From Vibrio quintilis (GTDB lineage: Bacteria; Pseudomonadota; Gammaproteobacteria; Enterobacterales; Vibrionaceae): DNA of 64,000 nt. Shown here one piece after another: positions 45,491 through 54,724 of this stretch; position 1 is the stretch's first letter; each line of letters opens with the position of its first letter. Made by a program: the position numbers and the translations under genes. Under the pieces are notes generated by a model. It had not been told where the DNA came from, did not search any database, and saw only the letters and a list, made by a program, of their open reading frames with translations. The stretch spans positions 186,001-250,000 of the forward strand of contig NZ_AP024897.1 in NCBI RefSeq assembly GCF_024529975.1, read 5' to 3'.

Positions 45491-46645
45491 ATGAAATCAT
45501 CTTCTCTTGTTGAATTTGTACGTGATGTGTATCAATCCAGTGAATTCATTCCGCTCCATGCGCCTGTGTTTGATGGAAATGAAAAAAAATATGTGACTGA
45601 GACCATCGAGAGCACTTTTGTTTCGAGTGTGGGTAAGTTTGTCGATGAGTTTGAGCATCAAATCGAAGCCTTTACCGGTTCATCCCGCGCGGTTGCGACA
45701 GTGAATGGCACCGCTGCGCTGCATACTGCTTTGTATATGGCCGGGGTTGAGCGTGGGGATCTGGTGATTACTCAGGCTCTGACTTTCGTTGCGACCTGCA
45801 ATGCGCTTTATCATATGGGCGCGGAACCTGTTTTTGTTGATGTCTCTCCGGTGAGCCTGAGTTTATGCCCGAAAGCGGTTGAAGCTTACCTGACTGTACA
45901 CGCAGAAGTGAATGAGTCCGGATGTATTCACCGGCAGACCGGGCAGAACATTAAAGCGGTTGTGCCGATGCATACTTTCGGGCATCCGGCTGAGCTGGAT
46001 GAGTTGTTAGCAGTATGTCTTCGCTGGAAGCTGGTTTTGGTGGAAGATGCCGCTGAAAGTCTGGGGTCGTTTTACAAACAGCAGCATACCGGCACTTTCG
46101 GCGACTTTGGTGCACTGAGCTTCAACGGCAACAAAATTATTACCACAGGTGGTGGCGGTATTGTGTTGTGTAAAACGCAGGAATCGGGTCAGCATGTCAA
46201 ACATGTGACGACCACAGCGAAACAACCCCATCCTTATGAGTTCTACCATGATGAGCCTGGCTTTAACTACCGGATGCCGAATCTGAATGCAGCACTGGGC
46301 TGCGCACAGATGGAAGTGATTGACAGCTATTTACAGCAAAAGCGCCATCTGGCGGGTTTGTATGAAAATTTCTTTGCGGACTCAGCGTATACATTTGTCA
46401 CTGAACCTGATTATGCCCAATCGAATTACTGGCTCAATGCGGTGATTTGTCCTGACCGGGAAGCGCGTGATGCGATGCTGAAAGAAACCAATGATGCGGG
46501 CGTAATGACACGGCCCATCTGGCAGTTAATGCACCGTTTGCCAATGTTTGAACATGCGCTGCGGGGGCCGCTCACTTATTCTGAGTTTATTGAAGCGCAT
46601 TTGATTAATCTGCCAAGTTCGCCCGCCGATATTCTCCGTGCTTAG
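45491..46645 (+). CDS. legC: LegC-type PLP-dependent aminotransferase
   Basis: 384 residues of the DegT/DnrJ/EryC1 family. VNGTAALHTALYMAGV, the LVEDAAESLGSFY strand and the PLP lysine in SFNGNKIITTGGGG. Converts the 4-keto sugar from LegB to the 4-amino sugar. ATG 45491 follows GGAG at good spacing. It overlaps the open frame of the next gene slightly but not its chosen start. Confidence 0.9.
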   Translation: MKSSSLVEFVRDVYQSSEFIPLHAPVFDGNEKKYVTETIESTFVSSVGKFVDEFEHQIEAFTGSSRAVATVNGTAALHTALYMAGVERGDLVITQALTFVATCNALYHMGAEPVFVDVSPVSLSLCPKAVEAYLTVHAEVNESGCIHRQTGQNIKAVVPMHTFGHPAELDELLAVCLRWKLVLVEDAAESLGSFYKQQHTGTFGDFGALSFNGNKIITTGGGGIVLCKTQESGQHVKHVTTTAKQPHPYEFYHDEPGFNYRMPNLNAALGCAQMEVIDSYLQQKRHLAGLYENFFADSAYTFVTEPDYAQSNYWLNAVICPDREARDAMLKETNDAGVMTRPIWQLMHRLPMFEHALRGPLTYSEFIEAHLINLPSSPADILRA

Positions 46646-46679
46646 GCAGAGAAAGCAGACAAAGGAAGAGGACTGTTTT

Positions 46680-47858
46680 GTGACAGCAGAAAAAAAGAAA
46701 GTTGCTGTTTTTACCGGCACGAGAGCCGAATATGGTTTGCTTTACTGGCTTCTCAAAGATATTGCGCAGGACCCGGATTTGACGTTGCAACTGCTGGTTT
46801 CAGGCATGCATTTGTCGCCGGAGTTTGGCGAGACGTATCAGCAGATTGAGAAAGATGGATTTCATATCGATGAAAAGATAGAAATTTTACTTTCTTCTGA
46901 TTCAGCTGTGGGTGTTGCGAAAAGCATGGGGCTGGGTGTTCTGGGGTTTGCGGATGCGTTGAGCCGCCTTGAACCTGATATGCTGGTGATTTTAGGTGAC
47001 CGGTTTGAAGCGTTAGCAGCAGCGCAGACCGCAGCTATTCTGCGTATTCCTATTTTGCACCTTCATGGCGGAGAAATTACAGAAGGTGCTTATGATGATG
47101 CGATTCGCCACGCGATTACCAAATTCAGTTATTTGCACGCCACTTCAACTGAAGCCTACCGGCAACGGGTGATTCAGCTGGGAGAAGCACCTGAACGTGT
47201 CCGCAATGTGGGTGCGATTGGTTTGGATCATTTGAGCAGAGCAACCCTGATGACAAAGGATGAGCTGGCAAAAAATTTGAGTTTTTCGCTGGATAATCCA
47301 TATTTTATCGTGACTTATCATCCGGTAACTTTAGGTGAAGAAGCCCCTGAAACGAGTTTTGAAGCGTTGCTGAAAGCACTGGATCAATATCCGGATTACC
47401 AGATTATTCTGACTTACCCGAATGCTGACGATGGCGGGCGCCGGATTATTCCATTGCTTGAAGGTTATGCTGCTAAGCAGCCGGAGCGTGTTCTGGCGAT
47501 TCCTTCATTAGGACAAATGCGTTATCTGAGTGCGGTGAAACATGCCTGTGCTGTGATCGGTAATTCTTCCAGCGGGATTATTGAAGTACCGTCTTTTGGT
47601 ATACCGACTGTCGATATCGGTGTTCGTCAGAAAGGTCGTTTGGCAGCAAACAGTGTCATCCATGCTGACGCTGATTTTGTGTCGATTCATCGCGCTATTC
47701 AAATGGCGGTCACCGATACTGGCAAAGAACCTTCAGCGGCGATTGAAAACCCCTATGGTCAGGGGAATACCAGCGCTCTGGTGATTGAAATGATTAAGAC
47801 GATACCATTTGAGAAATGTAAGCCTTTCTTTGATGTATCTTTTGAAGCAGTGAAGTGA
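46680..47858 (+). CDS. legG: Hydrolysing nucleotide-sugar 2-epimerase, LegG/NeuC type
   Basis: 392 residues from GTG 46680 with AGAGG about 8 bases upstream. KKVAVFTGTRAEYGLLYWLL, ILGDRFEALAAAQTAAIL, HLHGGEITEGAYDDAIRHAI and IGNSSSGIIEVPSFG match the NeuC/LegG family. It inverts C2 and releases the free 2,4-diacetamido-2,4,6-trideoxymannose that the synthase uses. Confidence 0.92.
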   Translation: MTAEKKKVAVFTGTRAEYGLLYWLLKDIAQDPDLTLQLLVSGMHLSPEFGETYQQIEKDGFHIDEKIEILLSSDSAVGVAKSMGLGVLGFADALSRLEPDMLVILGDRFEALAAAQTAAILRIPILHLHGGEITEGAYDDAIRHAITKFSYLHATSTEAYRQRVIQLGEAPERVRNVGAIGLDHLSRATLMTKDELAKNLSFSLDNPYFIVTYHPVTLGEEAPETSFEALLKALDQYPDYQIILTYPNADDGGRRIIPLLEGYAAKQPERVLAIPSLGQMRYLSAVKHACAVIGNSSSGIIEVPSFGIPTVDIGVRQKGRLAANSVIHADADFVSIHRAIQMAVTDTGKEPSAAIENPYGQGNTSALVIEMIKTIPFEKCKPFFDVSFEAVK

Positions 47859-47865
47859 GATTGTC

Positions 47866-48939
47866 ATGACTTTGATTATTGCAGAAGCCGGTGTAAATCA
47901 TAATGGTGAAGAAGCGCTTGCATTTGAGTTAGTGAAAGCCGCTCATGATGCGGGAGCGGATATCGTCAAATTTCAGACTTTCAAAGCAAAAAATTTAGTG
48001 ACTGAACAGGCGCGTCAGGCTGATTATCAGGTTGAAAATACTCAGAAGCAGGAGTCTCAGCTGGCGATGTTGAGCCGTTTAGAGTTGTCTTATGAAGCAC
48101 ACTTTAAACTGGTGAAATACTGTGATGAGCTGGGCATTGAATTTCTTTCAACTGCCTTTGATTCAGAGAGCCTGGATTTTCTGGTGAATGAGCTGGGGTT
48201 GAAGCGTTTGAAGTTGCCATCCGGTGAGCTGACTAATGCACCGCTGGTTCTGGAACATGCCCGCACCGGGTGTGATTTAATTGTTTCAACCGGCATGGCG
48301 ACATTAGCGGAAATCGAGATGGCGCTGGGTGTGATTGCTTTTGGTTATACAAGTGAGCGTGATGCCGCACCATCAACCGAAGCATTTCAGCAGGCTTATG
48401 CGTCTGAATCCGGACAAGCGGCACTGAAAGAAAAAGTGACGATACTGCACTGTACGACAGAATATCCTGCGCCGGTGGAAGAGATTAATTTAAAGGCGAT
48501 GGATACGCTGGCTCAGGCATTTGAGTTACCGGCCGGATACTCGGATCACAGCAAGGGTATCACGATTCCTGTTGCTGCCGTTGCCCGCGGTGCTGTGCTG
48601 ATCGAAAAGCATTTTACCTTAGATAAACATATGGAAGGCCCGGATCATAAGGCGTCACTGGAGCCTCATGAGCTTGCGGAGATGGTTGCTTCCATCCGCC
48701 AGGTTGAACTGGCTCTGGGAAGGTCCGTGAAAGCGCCCACGATTTCAGAAGTCAATAATAAAGCGGCAGCCCGTAAGAGCCTGGTTGCTTCCCGGTCAAT
48801 CAAAGCCGGGGAAACCTTTGATGAATCAAACTTAGTGATTAAAAGGCCGGGCACTGGTATGTCTCCATATTTGTATTGGGAGCTGTTAGGTTCGGCGGCT
48901 ACTCAGGATTATTTAGCGGGAGATCTGATCGTTGAGTAA
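47866..48939 (+). CDS. legI: Legionaminic acid synthase, LegI/NeuB type
   Basis: 357 residues. An N-terminal TIM-barrel NeuB domain (IIAEAGVNHNGEEALAFEL, DIVKFQTFKA, HCTTEYPAP, GYSDHSKGI) and a C-terminal SAF/antifreeze-like domain (KSLVASRSIKAGETF, VIKRPGTGMSP). Condenses the trideoxymannose derivative with phosphoenolpyruvate to give the nonulosonic acid. It overlaps the next gene by 8 bp. Confidence 0.93.
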   Translation: MTLIIAEAGVNHNGEEALAFELVKAAHDAGADIVKFQTFKAKNLVTEQARQADYQVENTQKQESQLAMLSRLELSYEAHFKLVKYCDELGIEFLSTAFDSESLDFLVNELGLKRLKLPSGELTNAPLVLEHARTGCDLIVSTGMATLAEIEMALGVIAFGYTSERDAAPSTEAFQQAYASESGQAALKEKVTILHCTTEYPAPVEEINLKAMDTLAQAFELPAGYSDHSKGITIPVAAVARGAVLIEKHFTLDKHMEGPDHKASLEPHELAEMVASIRQVELALGRSVKAPTISEVNNKAAARKSLVASRSIKAGETFDESNLVIKRPGTGMSPYLYWELLGSAATQDYLAGDLIVE

Positions 48940-49585
48940 TGCAGGTCAATTGCCATTAGTTCTGATTGGCGGCGGCGGCCATGCTTCGGTGTTAGCCGAT
49001 ATATTATTGCGCCAGCAGCGAAACATTCTCGCGGTGATTTCGCCGGATGATATTTCCGGCCGGGCGGTATTCCGTGGCATCACACACTATCAACAAGACG
49101 ATGATGTTCTTCAGTTTCAGCCGGATCAGGTGCGCTTAGTCAATGGCATTGGCATGATTCCCGGCTCTGATATAAAAAAGCTGCTCAATCAATATTATTT
49201 ATCTCTGGGATACCGGTTTGAGACCGTGATTGCCAGCGAAGCTGTGATTTCTCCTTATGCGACGATTTCTGATGGTGCTCAGATATTTCCCGGAGCCATC
49301 ATTCAGGCTGGTACTGTGATTGGGCAACATAGCGTGATTAATACCGGTGTTATCATTGAGCATGATTGCTGTATTGGTGACTACAATCATATTGCACCGG
49401 GCAGCACAGTTTGCGGTCAGGTCGAGACTGAGACTGACGTTTTTGTCGGTGCTGGTGCAACCATTATTCAGAATCTTAAGTTAAAGCATCAGGCCGTTGT
49501 CGGAGCTGGCGCTGTATTGACTAAATCATTAGCTGGTACAGAGATTGCTTATCCTGCCCGGGCTGTTATTAAATCGATACAATGA
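48932..49585 (+). CDS. NeuD/PglD-type acetyltransferase (LegH candidate)
   Basis: 217 residues. The N-terminal nucleotide-sugar-binding part (LVLIGGGGHASVLADILL) is followed by left-handed beta-helix hexapeptide repeats (ISPYATISDGAQIFPGAIIQ, VINTGVIIEHDCCIGDYNHI), as in PglD. It starts at a TTG within the legI end, with GGGAG 9 bases upstream. The likely role is N4-acetylation of the amino sugar from LegC (LegH step). O-acetylation of the finished acid, as in NeuD, is the alternative. Confidence 0.85.
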   Translation: MSNAGQLPLVLIGGGGHASVLADILLRQQRNILAVISPDDISGRAVFRGITHYQQDDDVLQFQPDQVRLVNGIGMIPGSDIKKLLNQYYLSLGYRFETVIASEAVISPYATISDGAQIFPGAIIQAGTVIGQHSVINTGVIIEHDCCIGDYNHIAPGSTVCGQVETETDVFVGAGATIIQNLKLKHQAVVGAGAVLTKSLAGTEIAYPARAVIKSIQ

Positions 49586-49596
49586 AAAGGTACGTC

Positions 49597-50658
49597 ATGA
49601 CCCATTATTGGAATAATGTCCTTATTAAACCGGATAGTACGATCCGTGATGCGCTGGAAATCATTAATAGTGAAGCGTTGCGTGTTGTGTTAGTGGTGAA
49701 TTCAGAGCAACACCTGATTGGCGTGATCACGGATGGTGATATTCGCCGGGGGCTGCTGAGTAACCTGTCTTTAGATGATGTTGTTTCTGGTGTCATGAAT
49801 ACATCCCCTGTCACGGCGAAGAAGGGGACATCCCGTCAGCGATTAGTCGAAATCATGGAGAAAGAAGGCATTCTTTCTATCCCTTTGCTGGATGACTCGG
49901 GTGTTGTTGTTGGTCTGGAAACATTACATAGCGCATTAAATGCGCCGGATTATCCCAACCCGGTATTTATTATGGCCGGAGGCTTTGGAACCCGTCTTCG
50001 CCCCCTGACCGATCATTGTCCGAAACCCATGCTGAAAATTGGTGATAAGCCGATTCTTGAAATTGTCGTCAGGAGTTTTATCAAAGCTGGCTTCACCAAC
50101 TTCTATATTTCCACACACTACATGCCTGAGCAGATCCGCAATCACTTTGGTGATGGGTCATCTCTGGGGGCAAAGATTACCTATGTCCATGAAGAAGAAC
50201 CGCTGGGAACCGGTGGCGCGCTTGGTTTGTTACCTGATGATTTACCGGAAGACTTACCACTGATTATGATCAATGGTGATGTGCTGACTAAAGTTGATTT
50301 TCAGCGGTTACTGGAGTTCCATACGGACAATGAAGCGGATGCAACCATCTGTGTTCGTGAGTATGACTATCAGATTCCCTATGGTGTGATTAACGGTGAA
50401 GGGAACAAAATTGTCAGTATGGTTGAGAAACCCATACAGCGCTTTTTTGTGAATGCCGGGATTTATGTGGTCTCACCTGAAATCATTCGCTCCGTTCCTG
50501 AGAATCACCGGATCGATATGCCAACGCTTCTGGAGCAGCATATGCAGAAAGATCAGAATATCTTAATGTTCCCTGTGCATGAATACTGGCTGGATATTGG
50601 ACGGATGGATGATTTCAACCGGGCACAGGTGGATATTTACACTCTGGGGCTGAATTAA
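49597..50658 (+). CDS. ptmE: CBS-domain sugar nucleotidyltransferase, PtmE-like
   Basis: 353 residues. Two CBS motifs (about 1-120: TIRDALEIINSEALRVVLVV, IGVITDGDIRRGLL, GILSIPLLDDSG) are fused to a nucleotidyltransferase with FIMAGGFGTRLRPLT and PKPMLKIGDKPILE. This architecture is that of Campylobacter PtmE, the glucosamine-1-phosphate guanylyltransferase that makes the GDP-linked precursor of legionaminic acid. ATG 49597 is preferred (AAAAGG 6 bases upstream) over the overlapping ATG at 49582. Confidence 0.87.
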   Translation: MTHYWNNVLIKPDSTIRDALEIINSEALRVVLVVNSEQHLIGVITDGDIRRGLLSNLSLDDVVSGVMNTSPVTAKKGTSRQRLVEIMEKEGILSIPLLDDSGVVVGLETLHSALNAPDYPNPVFIMAGGFGTRLRPLTDHCPKPMLKIGDKPILEIVVRSFIKAGFTNFYISTHYMPEQIRNHFGDGSSLGAKITYVHEEEPLGTGGALGLLPDDLPEDLPLIMINGDVLTKVDFQRLLEFHTDNEADATICVREYDYQIPYGVINGEGNKIVSMVEKPIQRFFVNAGIYVVSPEIIRSVPENHRIDMPTLLEQHMQKDQNILMFPVHEYWLDIGRMDDFNRAQVDIYTLGLN

Positions 50659-50661
50659 CCG

Positions 50662-51639
50662 ATGGAACGTATCGCTGTTATTGGCTTGGGTAATATTGCT
50701 ATCCGGCACCGCCAGAATCTGAAAAGTCTGTATCCGCAATCGGTGCTTTATGGCATGTCATCCAGTGGCCGGGTTCCCGACGAAGCCATTCCGCATTGTG
50801 ATCAGATTGTTTCAGACCTTCAGGCACTGATTGATCATCAGGTACAGCTTGTGATTGTTGCGTCTCCGGCACCTTTTCATGCCCGTCACGCTATTCCTTT
50901 TATCAAAGCTGGCATTCCGGTTTTGATCGAAAAGCCAGTTGCTGCAAATGCACAGGATGCTCAGGCGATTGCTGATGCGGTTAAACAATATCAGACACCG
51001 GTTGGTGTGGGTTATTGTTTGCGTTACCTGCCTTCGGCCCAACGGATGAAACAACTGCTGTTGTCTGAGAAAATCGGGCATCTGTACAATGTGTTTATTG
51101 AAACGGGTCAGTATTTACCTGACTGGCGTCCGGCAAAAGATTACCGGGATAGTGTGTCTGCAAATGCTCATTTAGGTGGCGGCGCGTTACTGGAGCTGAG
51201 CCATGAGCTGGATTATTGCCAGTGGTTACTGGGAGCGCTTGAGGTCCGGCACGCACTTTTACGATCTTCTGAAGAATTAGGGCTGGATGTTGAAGATTCC
51301 GCCGATGTGCTTTCAGTGACTGAACAAAAAGCTGTGGTCAATATTCATCTGGATTTTTTGCAGCGGAAAGTGCAGCGCAAGTGCCGGCTGACTGGCAGCA
51401 AGGGTGCACTGGAGTGGGATTTGATTCGTAATGAGATCACCCTGAGTTCAGCGAACGGCGGCAATGATATTGTATACAGTGAGCCAGACTGGGATAAAAA
51501 CCAGATGTATCTGAATATGCTGAAGGAATTTATTCAGCGGGTCGCCGAACCACAAAATGAGCCTGAATATCTGGCTGGTGTTGATGAAGCAGTCAGAACC
51601 GTCAGGCTTATCGAACAAATAAAGCAGGTCGCTGATTGA
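50662..51639 (+). CDS. Gfo/Idh/MocA-family oxidoreductase, PtmF-like by position
   Basis: 325 residues. NAD-binding IAVIGLGNIAIRHRQNLKSL, the conserved VLIEKPVAANAQDAQ (EKP motif) and GGGALLELSHELDY. Similar oxidoreductases accompany ptmA, ptmB and ptmE in legionaminate clusters, where a role in supplying the amino-sugar precursor has been proposed. The exact reaction is not readable. Three bp after the ptmE-like gene. Confidence 0.78.
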   Translation: MERIAVIGLGNIAIRHRQNLKSLYPQSVLYGMSSSGRVPDEAIPHCDQIVSDLQALIDHQVQLVIVASPAPFHARHAIPFIKAGIPVLIEKPVAANAQDAQAIADAVKQYQTPVGVGYCLRYLPSAQRMKQLLLSEKIGHLYNVFIETGQYLPDWRPAKDYRDSVSANAHLGGGALLELSHELDYCQWLLGALEVRHALLRSSEELGLDVEDSADVLSVTEQKAVVNIHLDFLQRKVQRKCRLTGSKGALEWDLIRNEITLSSANGGNDIVYSEPDWDKNQMYLNMLKEFIQRVAEPQNEPEYLAGVDEAVRTVRLIEQIKQVAD

Positions 51640-51681
51640 TTTTGCTGACAGACAGAATGCAGCGGCTGTCACGGAGAGAAT

Positions 51682-52371
51682 ATGAAGTATTTTGCTTTCA
51701 TTTTTGCCAGAGGTGGCTCGAAAGGGCTGCCGGGTAAGAATATTAAGCCACTCGCAGGTAAACCACTACTACAGTATTCCATTGAGACTGCGCAGGCATC
51801 CCCTTCGGTTGAGCAGGTTTTTGTGTCGACGGATGACCCGGCGATTGCGGCTGTTGCAGCCGATGCCGGTGCAATAGTGATTGATCGCCCGGCTGAACTG
51901 GCAACGGATAAGAGTCCTGAATGGTTATCATGGCGACATGCGATTGAGTGGGCTGCCGAACATTACGGCGACTTCGATGGGTTTATCAGTCTTCCGGCAA
52001 CCAGCCCTTTGCGTAGTGTGGATGACGTTGAAAGTGCTATCACAAAACTGCATTCACAGGATGCGGATATTTGTATTTCAGTCACGCCTTCAAGCCGGAG
52101 CCCTTATTTTAATATGGTTAAAGGGAATGATCAGGGGCTCGTAGAGTTAGTGATTCAGCCTGAACAGGATGTTGCAAGGCGACAGGATGTGCCGGAAGTA
52201 TTTGATATCACGACGGTTGTTTATGCCACAACACCGGAGTTTGTGCTGAATCATTATGGATTATTTTCCGGGAAAGTGACCAGTATTGAAGTGCCGAAAT
52301 CACGGGCAGTTGATATCGATGATATCTATGATTTCCGGTTTGCTGAAGCCATATTACAGAGTGAAAGATAA
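51682..52371 (+). CDS. legF: CMP-legionaminic acid synthetase (cytidylyltransferase), LegF/PtmB type
   Basis: 229 residues. The cytidylyltransferase signature FARGGSKGLPGKNIKPLAGK, then LQYSIETAQ and STDDPAIA; SLPATSPLRSVDDVE and a C-terminal DIDDIYDFRFAE. Activates the nonulosonic acid with CTP for transfer. It ends exactly where ptmA begins. Confidence 0.92.
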   Translation: MKYFAFIFARGGSKGLPGKNIKPLAGKPLLQYSIETAQASPSVEQVFVSTDDPAIAAVAADAGAIVIDRPAELATDKSPEWLSWRHAIEWAAEHYGDFDGFISLPATSPLRSVDDVESAITKLHSQDADICISVTPSSRSPYFNMVKGNDQGLVELVIQPEQDVARRQDVPEVFDITTVVYATTPEFVLNHYGLFSGKVTSIEVPKSRAVDIDDIYDFRFAEAILQSER

Positions 52372-53142
52372 ATGGAAAATCAACTTGAAAATAAAACGAT
52401 TCTGGTTGCAGGTGCCGGCGGGTTACTCGGCAGTTCTTTAGTACCTGCGATTATGGCGCAGGGCGGGAAAGTGATTGCTGTGGATATTGACGCTGCAGCA
52501 ATGATAGAGAGACTGAAGCGCACCGGTACGGATACTGACTCTGAGTTGCTGGTGACCGGTTCACTGGACGTCACTGATGAAACAAGCGTCAAAGACTTTT
52601 TTGAAAATGCAGATCAGATCGATGGGGCAGTCAACGCCTGTTACCCGAGAAATAAGACTTATGGTGCCCACTTTTTTGATGTGACTCAGGACAGTTTTAA
52701 TGAAAACCTGACGTTACATTTAGGCAGCTCTTTTTTATTCACTCAGCAGTGTGCTGCGTTTTTTAAACGCCGGCAACAGCCGTTTTCACTGGTGAATATT
52801 GCGTCGATCTATGGCGTCGTTGCGCCAAAATTTGATGTGTATGACAACACGCCAATGACGATGCCGGTTGAGTATGCTGCGATCAAGTCAGCCATTTTAC
52901 ACTTAAATAAATATACAGTGGCCTATGTAAATGACAGCCGTTTCCGGATTAACTGTGTCAGCCCCGGGGGTATTTTTGATCATCAGCCGGAGCCTTTCCT
53001 TGCAGCATATAAGTCGAATACGCATGGCGCTGGTATGCTGGATGTGAAGGAAATTGAAGGCGCTATACTGTTTTTATTGTCAGAACAGTCAAGGTATGTC
53101 ACCGGGCAGAATATTATTGTCGATGATGGTTTCAGTTTGTAG
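52372..53142 (+). CDS. ptmA: Short-chain dehydrogenase/reductase, PtmA-like
   Basis: 256 residues. The glycine-rich NAD(P) site is ILVAGAGGLLGSSLVPAI, the catalytic Ser is in LVNIASIYGV, and EYAAIKSAIL gives the YxxxK motif. SDR proteins of this kind accompany ptmB in legionaminate clusters; the reaction is uncertain. Last intact gene of the nine-gene operon; directly downstream is a glycosyltransferase gene broken by an IS. Confidence 0.82.
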   Translation: MENQLENKTILVAGAGGLLGSSLVPAIMAQGGKVIAVDIDAAAMIERLKRTGTDTDSELLVTGSLDVTDETSVKDFFENADQIDGAVNACYPRNKTYGAHFFDVTQDSFNENLTLHLGSSFLFTQQCAAFFKRRQQPFSLVNIASIYGVVAPKFDVYDNTPMTMPVEYAAIKSAILHLNKYTVAYVNDSRFRINCVSPGGIFDHQPEPFLAAYKSNTHGAGMLDVKEIEGAILFLLSEQSRYVTGQNIIVDDGFSL

Positions 53143-53157
53143 TGGGGATGAGAGTTA

Positions 53158-53258
53158 ATGAAAATCCTACAGGTGATGGTACATGCATATGTGCATGGTT
53201 TTGCTGGTGGAACTCAAAAAGTAATGATTGAACTGGGGAATCAGCTTGCTGCAAGAAA
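53158..53258 (+). pseudogene. 5' remnant of a family 4 glycosyltransferase gene
   Basis: ATG 53158 opens a frame beginning MKILQVMVHAYVHGFAGGTQ followed by KVMIELGNQLAARN, a typical GT4 N-terminus with the GG-x-QK nucleotide-sugar loop. After about 33 codons it runs into the left end of the ISAs1-like element and stops at 53274. It was probably the next gene of the legionaminate operon. A possible 3' remnant is at 54504-54560. Confidence 0.75.
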
Positions 53259-54503
53259 CAGGGCAAGGTCGTGAACATATCTTAACCAATTAAATTGATC
53301 GATGTGACGATCATATTCACCTGTGATTATATACGCTCTTTTCAAGCAAAGAGAGCTTCCTCAAATGCATATCGACGAGTTTAAAGAGTCTTTTCACGCA
53401 GTAACAGATGATCGCCAGTCAGCAAAGGTAACCTATTGCTTATTTGAGGTACTATTTGGCTCTTTGTGTGCAGTCATTGCAGGTGCCAAAGGATGGTTTG
53501 ATATACGCGAATACATTCTTGGTTACCATGAGTGGTTTAAGCGTAACGGTATGTTTATTCAAGGTATTCCTGCCGATGATACGATAGCCCGTATTATCTC
53601 CAGAATGAAGCCAGAGCCATTTCACGCCTGTTTTATCAATTGGATGTCAGCAGTACACTCTTTGACTGACGGTCAGATCGTCGCTATCGATGGCAAGATA
53701 CTGCGAGGCTCATACAACCGGGATGCTCGGGCGAGCACTATCCATATGATAAGCGCCTATGCCTCTTCAAATAAATTGGTGCTTGGGCAACTGAAAACAG
53801 AAGAGAAAAGCAATGAAATTACGGCAATCCCAGAGCTGATTAAACTGCTCGATATCAAAGGCACTTTAGTCACCATTGATGCGATGGCATGCCAAACTGA
53901 GATAGCGAAAACCATCGTCGATCAGGATGCCGACTACTTGCTTGCGGTCAAAAACAACCAAGGCAAGCTACGTCAGGCAGTAGAAGCAGCTTTTACAACA
54001 CAACGGGCAGCGACGCCAGAGCGAATCAATGCTGAACAGAGTCATGGGCGTGTCGAAGTGCGCCAGGCGCACGTATTAAGCGGTGAAATGCTTGAGGGCA
54101 ATTTCTCTCGCTGGAAAGGACTGAAGTCGCTCGTGATGGTGGAAAACTTCCGCTATCAACAAGGCAAAGCAACGCTTGAGTATCGTTATTACATCAGTTC
54201 AAAATTGTTGAGTGCAGAGCAGGCAGCAAGCGCAGTAAGGGAGCATTGGGGCATAGAGTCGATGCACTGGGTTTTAGATGTGACCATGGCAGAAGATGCT
54301 TGCCAGATTTATAAGGAGCACGGTGCCGAAAATCTCTCTTGCTTACGTCATATTGGTCTGAATATGTTACGTTCAGAACCAACCAAACTAAGTATTGTTG
54401 GAAAGCAGAAACGCTGCATGATGAATACGTCTATGTTGGAAGCTGTCCTGAGTGACGGATTGAGCGAGATGGGCAAAAAATAGACACTCGTGCGCTCGCC
54501 CTG
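53259..54503 (+). mobile_element. ISAs1-family insertion sequence
   Basis: 1245 bp. The left end CAGGGCAAGGTCGTGAA (53259-53275) and the right end, read inward as CAGGGCGAGCGCACGAG (54503 back to 54487), form imperfect terminal inverted repeats (11 of 17 match). It contains one full-length transposase. No 8-10 bp target duplication flanks it (gcaagaaa versus ggtatact), which suggests rearrangement after insertion. Confidence 0.85.
53365..54483 (+). CDS. ISAs1-family transposase
   Basis: 372 residues from ATG 53365. DDE-type enzyme: GQIVAIDGKILRGSY holds the first Asp, LVTIDAMACQTEIA the second (with DYLLAVKNNQ after it), and REHWGIESMHWVLDVTMAED the Glu. An N-terminal H-repeat-associated region (CLFEVLFGSLCAVIAGAKGW) matches this family. 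The frame is intact, so the element may still be active. Confidence 0.93.
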   Translation: MHIDEFKESFHAVTDDRQSAKVTYCLFEVLFGSLCAVIAGAKGWFDIREYILGYHEWFKRNGMFIQGIPADDTIARIISRMKPEPFHACFINWMSAVHSLTDGQIVAIDGKILRGSYNRDARASTIHMISAYASSNKLVLGQLKTEEKSNEITAIPELIKLLDIKGTLVTIDAMACQTEIAKTIVDQDADYLLAVKNNQGKLRQAVEAAFTTQRAATPERINAEQSHGRVEVRQAHVLSGEMLEGNFSRWKGLKSLVMVENFRYQQGKATLEYRYYISSKLLSAEQAASAVREHWGIESMHWVLDVTMAEDACQIYKEHGAENLSCLRHIGLNMLRSEPTKLSIVGKQKRCMMNTSMLEAVLSDGLSEMGKK

Positions 54504-54560
54504 GGTATACTCTACTCTGTTTTAAGAGAGGGAAAGGAACTGGTTTATAAGCGCTTATAA
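54504..54560 (+). pseudogene. Possible 3' remnant of the IS-disrupted glycosyltransferase gene
   Basis: Immediately after the IS, GILYSVLREGKELVYKRL and a stop read like the last helix of a GT4 protein, and repeat copy G follows directly, as expected at a gene end. It is too short to be certain. Confidence 0.35.
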
Positions 54561-54562
54561 CC

Positions 54563-54601
54563 TATACCTAAACAACCTGTATCTTCAGGTTGTTTAGGTA
54601 T
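54563..54601. repeat. Dispersed palindromic repeat, copy G
   Basis: tatacctaaacaacctgtat and cttcaggttgtttaggtat; both arms carry the same compensatory change (cct-aa / tt-agg), so the hairpin is preserved. Confidence 0.8.
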
Positions 54602-54724
54602 CAATGGAGTTGGTCAATAAGCCACTAACATTAAAGTAAATCTGGCGGTTCACAATAGCAGTAGTGATCTAAATTCACGCATGCCCTCAGTTTTTCAGGT
54701 TTCTATCAGATTGGTGATCTGTAA

